Source: Emydura subglobosa
Taxonomy: Eukaryota > Chordata > Testudines > Chelidae
Assembly: GCA_007922225.1 (NCBI GenBank)
Contig: ML679989.1
Span: forward strand, 21,803,534 to 21,867,533
Reading direction: 5' to 3'
Length of the DNA: 64,000 nt
The notes under the pieces are model-generated. The model did not search any database. It saw nothing but the letters and a program-made list of their open reading frames with translations, and was not told the origin of the DNA. The translations under genes were made by a program, and so were the position numbers. This document shows, piece by piece, positions 12,969-24,530 of the stretch (the stretch's first letter is position 1; each line of letters starts with the position of its first letter).

Positions 12969-13531
12969 GACCTGGTCTGTACTAGAGAGTTTTGCTGACC
13001 AAAGTCAGTGAGAAGCCTGTGTGGCTGGTTCCGGCTCAGGGCTGGAACAGGCAGCCATGCCAATTTCACCGCTCAGCCCTGTAAATGACAAGGCTGCCCT
13101 GGTGGGGAGGGCTTTCTGCAGCCCAGACTTCTGGTTCGGGCTCCCAGCTGGGGACAGGAACCAGCCTCGCAGGCTTGCAGCAGCCTGTGCTTCTTGCCCC
13201 GGCTCCTAGCTAGGAGTGGGGCGAGAAGCCCAGGTGCTGGTCTCTGCTCTCGGCTGGGAGCCAGGGCCAGAAGTCTGGGTGCTTCTCCACCTGCTCCCCG
13301 CTGGGACAGCCTTGTGAACCGTGAAATTGATATGGCTTCCCAGGCTCTCAGCTAGGAGTGGGTGGCAGCCCGCTCTCAGCTCCCCACACTGCCCCTTAAG
13401 TCAATGGAAGTGCTCCTGGTGAGGGCTCTACCGACCCAAGGAGGGTAGTGTGGACATCAGCCATCACTGTAATGCGGTGGCTGTAATTGACCTATATTAG
13501 GTCAACTTATTTTTAAGTGTAGACAAGGCCA
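12969..13531. mobile_element. longer MITE of the same terminal type
   Basis: The left end ACCTGGTCTGTACTAGAGAG and the right end, whose reverse complement is GGCCTTGTCTACACTTAAAA, are similar. TGACC follows inside both termini. The GC-rich interior (13020-13400) contains repeated Gly/Ala/Ser-coding triplets that make spurious open frames. Confidence 0.6.
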
Positions 13532-13976
13532 TTGTCTCTCCTGGGAAGGTGGCATGCTGAAATATTTGCCTTTTTGCAGTTTGCTATCTTGTGCAATTCA
13601 GTTGTCAAGTATTGTTGCACTGTGCTTCTCCAGTGCTAGCAGGAACAAAAGGTGGAACAGTCAGAGCCACTCTTCCTTTCTTTATAGAGAACAGACCCCA
13701 GGCATTGTTCTTTTGTTACTGTTTGTTTACCACTAATGGCTGCAGCAGGCTTTCCTTCTGTTGACCTTCCTGTTAAACAGACCTGATGGTATTTCCCCTC
13801 AAGGTCCACTGACTCCTGCTCTTCCAAGCTTATCAAATGAAGTGGGGCTGTTTTAAATGTAGGATGCAAAACACTGTGTTCTGTCCAAGGACACCTCCAC
13901 CTCGGGAAATCATCAGATGCACTTAGTCTACTGAGGCTGCCTTCACTGGAAATGCTGCAGCTGCGCAGCCGTAATG

Positions 13977-14158
13977 CCTCAGTGTAGACACTCACTACAT
14001 CAACAGGAAGTGTTCTCCTGTCGCAGTGAATTCTCCCTTGACTTAACACTGTCTACACTGGGGGTCAGGTTGGCTTAACTGCGTTGCTCAGAGATGGATT
14101 TTACACACCCTGAGCGACGTAGCTGGGTTGACCTAACTCTTAATGGAGACCTGGCCTG
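13977..14158. repeat. abutting MITE fragments
   Basis: Two fragments meet near 14046. The first contains CAGTGTAGACACTCACTACATC, and the second starts CTGTCTACACTGGGGGTCAG and ends GACCTAACTCTTAATGGAGA followed by CCTGGCC. Both belong to the 'gtctacac' terminal group. They lie 200 nt upstream of the next RABL6 exon. Confidence 0.55.
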
Positions 14159-14356
14159 AGGACCATTACACCAGTCAGAGTGACTAGGGTTGATAGCATC
14201 CTACCGTGCATCAGAGTGCAGTTCCCAGATCTGGCTCAGTCTTGCAAATCCATGAATCTCTGGGGGGGCCCCATGAGTGACACGAGGGTCAAGAGTCAAC
14301 TGGGGAATGCTCTACCCAATTTAGTGCATTTCTTCCATAACTCTCTTCTTTCTCAG

Positions 14357-14409
14357 GAAAATGCAAAAAACGTGGAGATGGTTTGAAACTGGAGAACGAC
14401 CCTCAAGAG
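14357..14409 (+). CDS. RABL6: RABL6 coding exon (GKCKKRGDGLKLENDPQE)
   Basis: The 53-nt exon completes a split Gly codon and then encodes KCKKRGDGLKLENDPQE. The acceptor is TTCTTTCTCAG|GA and the donor is GAG|GTGAGC, giving phase 0 at the 3' side. This basic loop after the G3-like motif is an insertion relative to ordinary Rab proteins and is typical of RABL6. No other frame in this exon makes a plausible junction with both neighbours. Confidence 0.93.
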
Positions 14410-14734
14410 GTGAGCCACCTTTGAGATGCAAATATCTCCCTGTTGTTCTTGTTAAGTCATTGCGTTTTGTCAGTTGTCAGTCTCTTGTGTATAAGTTCTG
14501 ATGTAGTTTGCACTCATATCTGCATTTGGGTAATAAGGCTGCCCCAGCATATTTTTTTCTGTCATTGCATTGCACTGTTAGTCTGACCACTACAGCAATT
14601 CTGCTACTTTCCACCCTCTCTTTTAGGGGTGAAATTCCTCCATTGTTCACCGTGTGGCCTTGTATCTGCTCGGTTATGGTGAGGAGGGAGGTAGTACCAG
14701 AACAGGGAGGACAAGGCTCCTTTCCAGGGTTCAT

Positions 14735-14885
14735 CATTACTCACTGTGTGATTTGAGGCAAATCATTTAGTGCGATGCCTTAGCTGATTATCTATACAAC
14801 GGCGATATGATCACTCACTTTTTTAAAGCATTTTGAAATCTCCAGGTGAAAAGGGGAATAGTACTACCAAATATTATAGTGGGAG
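14735..14885 (+). repeat. tRNA-SINE 3' remnant
   Basis: The sequence runs 'cactgtgtgatttgaggcaaatca' and later 'aaagcattttgaaatct' with 'gtgaaaaggggaatag'. This follows the order of the 3' half of turtle tRNA-derived SINEs ('tgtgaccttgggcaagtca ... aagcgctttgagatct'). The tRNA-like head is not visible. Confidence 0.5.
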
Positions 14886-15226
14886 CTCATTGAAGGGAAT
14901 ATGTGCCCGCTTGACTGCAGCATTGTTTTGTGTACAGACGTGTATACACACATGAAGTTTCTGTTGTAGAACAAAGACAGAACATGTGACGTCTTCCTTC
15001 CCAGACTGCATTTTTGACCCCAGATGCACTTACAGAGCTTCTTTTACAAAAATCTCATGGTATTCCCCCTTCAGGAAAGAATGGTTTGAAGTCTTTCTCT
15101 TTTGTAATTCTTTAAGTGCTTCGTTGCACTTGGTCATGTGATGGTGCTCCTGCAGGGCCCAGTTAATGAGCAGTATCCCACTTCGTGCTCTGTAATGTGC
15201 AGCGCTTCTCAATGTAATGTAATGAA

Positions 15227-15516
15227 CAGGGGTTCTCAAACTTTTTTTTCTGGGACCCCCTTTGAAAATATTTCAGGCTGTGATGATCCCCCAAAAATGA
15301 GGACCCCCCCAAGCCATGTCACTATTACTTCTGTTCTGGGGCATCACTGCTTTCAGAGCTGGGCACCAATCCAGTGGCTCTTTGGCCACCCAGCTCTGAA
15401 GGGCTCAGGCTGTCAGCCACACGCATAGCTGACAGCCATAGCCCCGGCATGCGTGGGAGCTAACAGCTCGTAATCCCCCTATAATAACCTGCCGACCCCC
15501 TGTTTGAGAGCCCCTG
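15227..15516. mobile_element. hAT-like MITE
   Basis: The ends are CAGGGGTTCTCAAAC and GTTTGAGAGCCCCTG, inverted copies with one mismatch over 15 bases. The interior is C-rich (runs of CCCCC) and lacks a transposase. No clean 8-bp target duplication remains, so this is an old insertion. Confidence 0.8.
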
Positions 15517-15928
15517 CTGTACCCATTCTGTTGAAATCAATGGACCAATCTGGTTGGTGTACAGAGGGGCTTAATTCTTTCCCACTCTAGTGACTTTTTC
15601 CTGCTAGCACATAGGTAAAGAGACTCCTGATTCAGGTGCTTCTCCCATGAAATGCCCAGTCATAAATTCTGAGCCCACTTTCCAGTGTGGAGCTACATGT
15701 GGAAGCACACCGTACAGCTGCGGTGCCATTAGAGTGGAAGGTAATTGCATGTTAAAATGTAGCCATGCTGCAGGTACCAAATTGCAATGGGACCCTGCAA
15801 AGTTACAATTAGGACTGGGGCCCTCTGTAAATACTGAATTTTGCAAACAGTCTAATGTACTATTGACAAAAATCAGTACTGCTGCTAGAAAATGCTAGCA
15901 TCACTATGTGACGGGAGGGACATTCGGC

Positions 15929-16023
15929 AGAATAGAATATAGAATATTAGAGTTGGAAGGGACCTCAGGAGGTCATCTAGTACAACCCCCTGCTCAAAGC
16001 AGGACTAAGCAAGACATTCCCTG
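15929..16023 (-). repeat. CR1 3'-end fragment, antisense
   Basis: The sequence AGAGTTGGAAGGGACCTCAG followed by GAGGTCATCTAGTACAAC and CCCCTGCTCAAAGCAGGAC is the reverse complement of the CR1 3' end seen at 7310-7380. Only the tail was inserted or preserved. Confidence 0.88.
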
Positions 16024-16452
16024 GCTATGCAGATCAGCAGTGCACAGCACAGCAAATATTCAGGTTTGGAAAGGAGCAAAGAAAGGGACTTGTTTTACTC
16101 TAGATATGTTTTGCCTGTTGTATCCTGTATCTGTCTATGGAATCAGCTTGTCGAGGGGATCAGGGGGGTGGAGGGGAGAGGAGAACGAGATTGCAAGCGC
16201 TAAAATACTCTTGCCTTTTTTAATCAAAATTTGGCTTTCCGCAGAACACTGACAGCTTTCAGATCCTGCTCACGCAGGCAGTGTAAACAGTGAACTATTT
16301 GAGAAACCTTGTAAAATCCAGTCCGTGCTCTTTTGTGTGGAAATGCTCCCACTGCAAACTTTGCAGCAACTCATTGTACCAGTTGTTTCCCTTACAAATG
16401 TGAAGCTGTGAGAGCTCAAGTATTTACAGTTTGTGTACCTTTCCCTTCCCAG

Positions 16453-16544
16453 GCAGAGTCAGAGATGGCTCTGGATGCGGAGTTTCTTGATGTGTATAAA
16501 AACTGCAATGGAGTAGTGATGATGTTCGACATCACCAAGCAGTG
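16453..16544 (+). CDS. RABL6: RABL6 coding exon (GTPase-like core strand, VVMMFDIT)
   Basis: The 92-nt exon starts in phase 0 after CCTTCCCAG and encodes AESEMALDAEFLDVYKNCNG followed by VVMMFDITKQ. It ends with TG of a split Trp codon at the donor TG|GTAAGA. The hydrophobic strand VVMMFDIT corresponds to the fourth core beta-strand of Rab-type folds (compare 'vilvyDit' in Rabs). This supports assignment to the GTPase-like domain. Confidence 0.95.
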
Positions 16545-18155
16545 GTAAGAGGAGCAATGACACATGCAGCTTGAGTCTCATTTGTTGAATCAAAACAAAT
16601 GATCTTTAGATCCTGTGATTCCTATACACATAACAGTCCAATGAGCTGAAACAGGTTCCTGACACCTAAAATAATGGTTCTTTATTTTCTGGCCTGTTTT
16701 TAATCTAATCCTCTGTTAAACACAGTGTAGATCTGTTCTAAAGTAGCTACCACCCCTCATGTCCACTGACCTGTAATTCCTGCTGTGCAGCAGTCTGACA
16801 GAAACAACTAGAAAATGCCTTTTGCAGAAGTTTGCAGGGTATGGTGGGTACCTCACAAAGTAGATGACAAAGTCCCTGCTCCAGAGAGCTTCCAGGCTAA
16901 GTCTAGGCACAATATCTAATGGAGAGGTGAAAGCCACAAGCAGTGGAGAACGGGAAGAGAGCCCAAGGGGAATGGTGAAATGTGGGATTGTAAGTGCTCC
17001 ATGGACACAGCTTGGGGGCCTCGTTTGTTGGACTGTTTTTATCCCCTCTGCTTAGGGAGTGGAAACATGGAAGCAAGGATGGGCAGGGAATATGAAATTG
17101 AGATGTGCAGGGGTGGAAGGGAACTGGGGAGAGGAAAACAAATAGAATAGTCCTGGTGTGTCAGGGACTTGGAGTGGCCCAAACAGCAGCCACTGGTGCT
17201 TCAGTTTATAAGGGAGAATTGCTGCCCTTTGGCTGAAAAGGTGCGATGAACCTCTATAGGCAGTAATACATGAAGCCCCCAGTGGGGAGGGAGTTACCAA
17301 TGGCTGGAACTCTGAGAAGCCTCTCTTCTATAGGCCTCACGTCTAGATGCAGTGTTGTTTGCTCTTGGCAGACTACTGCACTCCAGCACTTCAAAATAAA
17401 TGAAAGACCGGCACTAAAGCTATCTTATTCATCAGTATAATGGATCAGCCTGTCGAGATTGGGATATAGACCATGCAACTTTAGCCACTCTGTGTTAGTG
17501 CAGCATGTACTGGCTTGTATGTCTGCAAGGCAGGGATACTTAACACAATTTCCTTAGTAGGACTAGACAAGGTGGGCCCAGAGTTAAAGTGATAACTCTC
17601 AAGTGGATCAAAGGAAATATTTCTATATGCAGCATATAACCTGTGGAACTCTCTGCCACAGGAATTGTCAAGGCAGATAGCTTAGCAAGCTTGTTGGTTC
17701 TACATATAAGAATTGCATTTATACTAGCTTGGATGGAAATAAGGGCTATAAGGGCATTACTCCAATCACCAACTGGGGGGAGGAGAGTATTCTCCTTCCT
17801 GTTCCCACACAACAGTGAAGAGCTTAGCCTTCTCCTAGAATGTTTTACATGGGTTCCTGCTGGAGGTACGGTACTGAGTTGGTTGGACTGTTTGCTTCTG
17901 AATGACAGTCTCTACGAAAAAACAATATTATCTCACAGAATGCCTCTCAGCGTTGGCTGTATGTGGGCTTCACAGAGGGAATGCCCTTGTGAGAGTCATA
18001 CTTTGGATTTTTCTTCTTGCTTTGCAACTTTTCTGGCTTCTATTTGATAGTTTCCATTGTGTACATGTAAACTGTAAATATAGGAATATTGCTTATAGTA
18101 TAACTAACCCATCAGGTCTGCTCATACTATTTGTTTTGCCTCTTATTTGGTAAAG
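16545..18155 (+). other. RABL6 intron, no gene seen
   Basis: This 1.6 kb interval has no recognisable coding sequence and no repeat that I could place with confidence. Several short open frames lack support. Confidence 0.7.
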
Positions 18156-18296
18156 GACATTTAACTACATATTGAGGGAGCTTCCTAAAGTGCCCACCCA
18201 TGTTCCAGTGTGTGTGCTTGGGAATTACCGAGATATGGGGGAGCACCGGGTCATCCTGCCCGATGATGTGCGGGAGTTCATTGATAATCTCAACAG
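18156..18296 (+). CDS. RABL6: RABL6 coding exon (G4-like region, LGNYRDM)
   Basis: The 141-nt exon completes the split Trp codon and encodes TFNYILRELPKVPTHVPVCV then LGNYRDMGEHRVILPDDVRE and FIDNLN, leaving AG of an Arg codon. The acceptor is GGTAAAG|GA and the donor is AACAG|GTAAAC. LGNYRD occupies the place of the guanine-specificity motif NKxD but is altered, in keeping with the atypical nucleotide-binding site of RABL6. Confidence 0.96.
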
Positions 18297-19514
18297 GTAA
18301 ACAGGGCTGGCACCACACTGGCTTTATGGGAGAGAAGTACTCCCCTTGTTTTGTATTCAATCCATACCCGGGTAACGGCATTGCTGTTCTCTTCCAGACA
18401 TGTGTACCATTGAATTGCTCCCTTCCCTGACCCCCCAAACCCCTTCTCATTCAGTTAGTTTTAATGTCCCTGTATATTGTCGCTTTGTACTGGAGTTTCT
18501 GCTCATACGATGGTATTCCTACTGACTCTAAAAAGCCTGTATTGAGAGGGTGGGGATCAGGTCCCAGAGGCAGCGAATAGCAGAGAGAGCCCCTGTGGTG
18601 CAGGACTTTCAGAACTGCTCTATCCAAGTGGAATTCTACAGCCCTTCCTTTTGGGCTGCCTCTTTTTCTTATCTGTTACTTCCCCCAACACAACTGTTCC
18701 ATGAGCACCTGTGCTCCAAGAAACCAGCATAGTACTGCTAGCTTTCTCTCCCCCTCTCCTGCACCCTAGAAATGGAGAAGCCTGGTCCCTGCCAACCTGC
18801 ATTCTCCCCACTGCCTGGATCAGGCCAGGAGGCGCTCTATCTAATTGCGGATGTTGCCCTTGCTGGTCAGGGATCAATAGATCCACCACATCCTGCCTTT
18901 CTCCTGCTGAAAGTGGTTTTTACAAAAGCATTTTTGTGTAACAGGTTTTCTTGCCAAGCCTCCCTCACTCATGCCTGCATCAGATCTGTAGAAGTGAAAT
19001 CGATCACAAGGAATGGCTTAATACCAGTGCTTTTACAGCCATCTTTACTCATGTTATAGACAACATTATCCAAGGTGAACTCATGTAATTTTAATTCCCA
19101 GTGCTGAGGTTTTTAATAGCTTAATTTAGATCCATTTGTGGTGTTAAAAATAAAAATCCTGTCCAAGAAATGCACTTGTACAGCTATGAAATACTCAGTT
19201 CAGTAAGCCATTGGCCCAGTGTCCCAGCAGAGCAGCTCAGACTGTCAGTTGCATGAGACTATAGCACAGCAGCTTCACTCAAGCCTTTCTCCACCAGCAT
19301 TCAAAAGGGGAGAAGAGTTAATTTGGCTCCTTTAGAGCAGTAAACAAAGTAATGAGCCCCTAATGGGATGAACTGTCAGCCTAAATCTTGGGGTTGAAGA
19401 TTTGCCTTGGAGATGAGGATTGCTCATGGTATATAAGTCAGTATGTGCCTCTGCTATACATGTAGTCAGTCTCCTCTGTGTAATTCTCTTCTCTGCCCAT
19501 CTGATTTGGAACAG
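18297..19514 (+). other. RABL6 intron, no gene seen
   Basis: The interval is unique-looking non-coding sequence. Nothing beyond the flanking splice signals was recognised. Confidence 0.7.
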
Positions 19515-19620
19515 ACCTCCTGGCTCATCTTATTTTCGCTATGCTGAGTCTTCCATGAAGAACAGTTTTGGGCTCAAGTACCTGCACAAATTCTTCAACA
19601 TCCCATTCTTGCAGCTGCAG
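19515..19620 (+). CDS. RABL6: RABL6 coding exon (G5-like region, ESSMKN)
   Basis: The 106-nt exon completes an Arg codon and encodes PPGSSYFRYAESSMKNSFGL then KYLHKFFNIPFLQLQ, ending in phase 0 at CTGCAG|GTAAGA. The acceptor is GGAACAG|AC. AESSMKN stands where Rabs have the G5 SAK motif, and the amphipathic LKYLHKFFNIPFLQLQ is the last helix of the GTPase-like domain. Confidence 0.96.
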
Positions 19621-21110
19621 GTAAGAGCTAGGGGATTTACATGGGGCAGAGTATGGGGGTGGGGAGAACTACCCTTTCTATCGGAACTCAGGTGGGGATC
19701 CTTTCCTCTGATGTTCTGCTTTTCATTCATTGAAGGAACCTGGACAGATAGTTGCTTTCAGGAGAGTGTAGTTAACAAAAGTGACTGTGCATTTTGTTTC
19801 CCTTGATTGAAACGTGTCACTGTTTGTGAAATGGGTGCTGTTCCTTATCTACCTAAGCATCCCCTTATCTGTGTATGAAGGTCCAAGGGTCAGTACCGTG
19901 CAATGAACAGGATGTGCAGAAGTAACTACGTTGCCATGGTAATAGGTCAACGAGTCAGAATGGTATCTAAACTGTTACACATGTATGTATTTTGTTAAGA
20001 TATAAACTTTTCTTAAATGCAGCCACTTAATTAAAGCTCAAGTAAGAACATATCCACCAGGAACTGAATGGCTGATGGGGAAGGGCTGAAGAGTTGTTTG
20101 TTTCCTGGTTATCAATTGAAATTAAGGCCACTTTGGTGGTAGCTACAGCTCTTGATCCCATGGCCCGTCTGGTTCCTTTCAACAGTACCCACATCTCAGA
20201 AATCTCCCCTGTTCCCCAGCTGCTCCCCCTTGTTGGCAATCTCATCAGAGAGGCAAGGACTAAATGGGCCATGGTGGGTGAAATACCTTGTATTACACAG
20301 GGACTGTGGCCCTGCTGGCATAGTGAGGGGAAGTGTGTGGTATGGGTGCACCGCCTGTGCTGGACCCTCTCCATGGTCTGAGGTCTTCAGATCGCACTCT
20401 AGCATCTTTCATCAGCACTAAATTCACTTAAAGAACCCATTTTGTGCACGTGTGTTTTTTAGAAGAACAATCATAGCTCAAATGCTATGGTCCAGACTGA
20501 CTAAAGCTCAGTTAAGATGTCTGTCACCAACTCAGTGGTCCATAAAGCAAACAGAGCAAGGAAAGAGAGTCCTTGGTATAAAAACGCACTGAAATCCAGC
20601 TAAATAGTAAATTCTTCAAGCAGAAGCTATACAAATCTAACACCTGCACTCATCTCTGCACTCAGTAGACAATGTCCAAAACCCTAAATCTACTGGTTGG
20701 GTGTTACAGATATTTAGGGTTTACAGTCTCAGTTTCTACAATAAAGTCATCCTGCAGAAAACCACACAGGATAACCTGTCCCCACGTTATTGCTGGAGAT
20801 GCACTCTTACAGGTCTCCCCTTTCTCCTCAGGAAGATATGGAACACCAGCACGGGCTTCCTGCTAGCTGCACTGGGCTTCTGATCACAGTTTATAATGAT
20901 GCTCTTCACTGTCAATATGGCTTTACCTGAAAGTACTCAAGTGTTTCATGGCTTTGTGTCTGTGATTAGCAGCAGCTTTAGTGAGAGAGGATCTTAAAGG
21001 ATCTTTCATTTAAATATGCTGAGAATAAACAAACCCAATGTACATGATTTATGTAACTGAGAATTAAAGTAAATAAGACTGCTTAATAATCATCTTTAAA
21101 CAATCCAGTG

Positions 21111-21267
21111 CAGTGGTTCTCAATCTGTTTACCATTGTGGGCCCCATATACAGTTATGTGGGCTGCATCCACACAATATATATACCATCAGTATGGCTCT
21201 GAGGATGTCACATGGGCTGCAGCTGTGTGCTGATTGGGCCACCAGTGGGGCCGCTGCTGATTCAGTG
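21111..21267. mobile_element. hAT-like MITE, inverse of the 3246 copy
   Basis: It starts CAGTGGTTCTCAATCTG and shares TACCATTGTGGG and 'ctctgaggatgtcacatgggc' with the reverse complement of 3246-3380. The second terminus is degraded (ATTCAGTG). Confidence 0.6.
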
Positions 21268-23478
21268 TAATAAAATAACTGAACCAAGATGCCAGGTAAC
21301 TTCACAAAAAGGCAATTAATGTCTGTTTACATGGAAGCTCAAAGAATGTGACTTAGTCACAGTCCCTGTGGTGGTAAGATTGAGTGGCCATTGTTCAGAT
21401 GGGTGATGTACCTGAAATGACCTACTTGTGTTCAGAGTCTCTTCTGTTCACTAGAGATGTCATCCAGTACAGTTCAGTGAATGTGGTGCTAAGTGCAGTT
21501 GGCTGAAGCACTACCTTAAACACAAAACCAGCACTAATGTATGAAGAGATGAAACAAGCTGATGCTTTACCAGCTACTCTGGGCTCTTAAGCTGTTAGGT
21601 TCATGTAGTGGGCAGGAGGGATTTCAAACAAGAGCCTGCTCTGTCACATGGGCCCTGCAGGGGCAGTAGTTTGACTGGCATACACACTTGCATCATTGTT
21701 AAGCAAAAATGCATGCAGATACGTTTTCATCCTGCAATAAAAATCTGCAAGCTGATGAGCTGTGACCTCTCCCTATCATTAAAAGGCGAAAGTGGACAGA
21801 CTCCAGCAGATACAATGATACAAAATACTTGGAATGTCATTTCCCTTAGCCTTGAATTTGCTTCTTAGAGCTTGTCAGAAACTGTCAGGCCATTGACATG
21901 CTCTCCAGCCACCTCTCAAACATATGCAGGCTTTTTAGTGTGGCACTTCCTGTCCCAGAGCTCAGAAGCCACACAGTGAATGTTTCTTGTGTCCTCTGTA
22001 TTTGTAACCAGATCTCTTGGGAAAGCGTGGAATCATTCCAAAACACCACTAAATTGTGCAGTTCAGTCACTGTGGGCCTCTGCCTTCTCCTGCTGTAGTC
22101 TTGCTCTTGGATTCAGTGGGAGCAGGAGTTAGCCCTTTGGGGCTCCCTACAGAGAGGAAGTACAGCATGCTGAAGAACAGTGCACGGTGAGTGTGCGCTA
22201 GCCGTAACCCTCAGTGATGCTGCTCTTGCTTTCATAGGGACTTATTTTATTAGTGACTTTGAATACTAACTGCCCTTTCTCCACATACCATTTAGTCACC
22301 ATCAGACAGATTGGCTGACTAGTTTCTCCATGTATGTAAACACAACATCGCCCAGCTCTTGGTGGGTTGGTTAACTGTATCTGAGATCCCAGGTTACTCT
22401 GTCACAGTGCCAGTGTTCTCCATCCAATCTGTGGTGGTGTGGCTTAGTTTTAAGTTACACATCCCTGTCTTCATCTTACTCATGAATCTTGCATCAAGAG
22501 AGCGGAGGATGAAACTCATACTCAGAATATAATGTAATTCCCCTCCAGCAGCTCAGTCTCCTCACTTATTTATCAGCTGCCTGCCATGGGCTGGGCTGAT
22601 TAACAGTATCTATATCTACAGTCCCTGGCACAAGTGGGCCCTTATCCATAGGGCTACTACCATGATACAAGTAATAATCAGGCCATGTTTGTGCTTAGGC
22701 ATAGATGGCCACTTTCTGCATCTCTTGGTCCCTAGCTGATGGGAGATGTGGGTGGTTCCATTCCCGAATATCGTGGCTCTTGTTGTCATCATAAATCTGT
22801 GTAGTTTGTTGCGTGAATTCCTACTCACTCTGAGCCTTCCCAGGAGGCCTGACCGTATATCAGAAAGCTACTTATGAAGCCCATGTTTGAACAGTCACTA
22901 TCAAAATCTAGCCCAGTATAGTGTGCTTTTGGTTGATTTTTGTTTTTATTTATTTTGTGAGGAGAAGCGAGCAGGTGGTAGAATTTTGCCATACGGTATG
23001 AGTCAGAAGCTGAAGGTTTTAGCATCTAGGTATGGGACCATTGAGGCTTTATCCCCTGCGGAGGCAGTCTAGGATTGTTCACCAAGCACATTAGCGAGAG
23101 GTTTCTTCTAAGAAGTCAGCAGTGAAATAGTTAATATGACAATTTAAAATGTCGGCTTTCTGTTTCAGTGCTAAAAACCATTGGGTTAAGTGGTGCTGTT
23201 CACACCTCCAAGCCACTGTCTCAGGCTGTCTACAGTCAGGAAGACAACATTCCATTGGTTTAGCCTATTGCCAACCCCAAATGTTCAAAATGTGAACCAG
23301 GCCTCAAAATTCATGACTGGATTAAAAATCATGAGAATTTTTAATACATACATGTTTGGTTCTTTTTTCTTTGCCCTCTGGTTCTTGAGGTCACAGTTTC
23401 AATCTTTTATCTGCATCCATGGGGGCTAGATACTTTTTATTCTTTTTCGAGTGCTTACTTATGTCGATTCCATGTTAG

Positions 23479-23508
23479 GTGTGCGTGCGTGCGTGCGTGC
23501 GTGCGTGT
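23479..23508 (+). repeat. (GTGC)n microsatellite inside DIRS terminal repeat
   Basis: About six GTGC units form a simple repeat. In the other DIRS copy the same place reads 'ggtgtgtgcacgccagcatgc', so the microsatellite probably grew from that seed after insertion. Confidence 0.9.
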
Positions 23509-23849
23509 ATGGCTGCCGGAGATTTTTTTGCCTTAGCAGTATCTGTAGGGCCAGCTCTGGCACCCTCTGGAGCCCTGGGTTCATGCACTGGTATATGAGG
23601 CGCTGCCACCCCCATGCCTCCTCAGTTCCTTCTTTCCTCCAGCGACTGTTGGACTACCTATTACACCTCAAGCAGCAAGATTAGCCTTCTCAACTCTGAA
23701 AGTCCTCTTGACAGCCATTTTTGCTTTCCATCCTCTAATCAAAGGTAAATCAGTCTTTTCCCATATTATGGTGATCCAGTTCCTGAAAGGACTGGAGAGT
23801 CTTTACACTTAGGTCAGGGATCCTGTACCATCTTGGGACCTGAATTAGT

Positions 23850-24530
23850 GCTATCAGGGCTCATGGGCCCTCCTTTGAGCTGTTAGCTTCCTGCTCCTCT
23901 CCTGGAAGGTTTCCTTCCTGGTGGCAGTTACTTCAGCACAAAGGGTTTCAGAGATCAGGGCCCTCCCCTCAGAACCACCTTACATGATGTTCCATAAGGA
24001 CAAGGTCCAGCTGCATCCCCACCCAGCCTTCTTATCAAAGGTGGTGTCACAGTTCCACAATAACCAGCACATATTCCTGTCTGTGTTCTGAAACTGTACA
24101 AATCCAGTGAGGAGCGGAGGTTGCATGCTCTGGATGATAGATGAGCCTTGGCCTTCTACATGGAAAGGACTAAACCTTTACTCAAGTCTACGCAGTTTTT
24201 TGTTGCAGTGGCAGATAGGATGATGGGCCTGCCGTCTCCTCCCAGAGGATCTCCTGGTGGATAACCTCTTGCATTAGGTTCTGCTATGAGCAAACACCAA
24301 CAATAACAGCCGACTCTACCAGAGCACAAGCTTGGGTGGCAGCCTTCCTGTCACAGGTGTCGATGTAAGACATCTGCAGAGCCGCTACCTGGTCTTCTGT
24401 CCATACCTTCGTGACTCATTTACGCCATCACTCAGCAGGCCCAGGACAACACTGGCTTCGGCAGAACAGTGTTGCAAGCAACACATCCATGAAGTCCGAG
24501 CCCACCGCCAAGGATACTGCTTGAGTCACC
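23850..24530 (+). pseudogene. DIRS tyrosine recombinase remnant
   Basis: Conceptual translation with frame changes gives short stretches resembling the DIRS recombinase segment also seen at 45700-46630. These include 'VSEIRALPSEPPY', 'FHKDKVQLHPHPAFLSKVV' and the ending 'LQSRYLVFCPYLRDSFTP', where the intact family has a 'KAATW..vhtFtsHY' type sequence. Multiple stops and frameshifts make it non-functional. Confidence 0.7.

Larger units (their letters stand above)
8669..14356 (+). other. RABL6 intron with clustered MITEs
   Basis: The first 3 kb are AT-rich with T tracts (8760-8780, 9105-9130) and show no gene or clear repeat. From about 11.9 kb the intron is packed with elements carrying 'gtctacac' or 'gtgtagaca' ends (about 11880-11990, 12327-12610, 12969-13531, 13977-14158). 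No coding exon other than its flanks was recognised. Confidence 0.7.
14410..16452 (+). other. RABL6 intron with SINE tail, hAT-like MITE and CR1 fragment
   Basis: The intron contains a SINE 3' remnant (14735-14885), a hAT-like MITE (15227-15516) and an antisense CR1 tail (15929-16023). The rest, 14410-14730, 14890-15220, 15520-15925 and 16025-16450, shows nothing I can identify. Confidence 0.7.

Noticed and set aside
13021..13209. Small GC-rich gene in the 13 kb region
   Set aside because: The open frame is contained in the interior of a MITE with 'gtctacac' ends and has no support.
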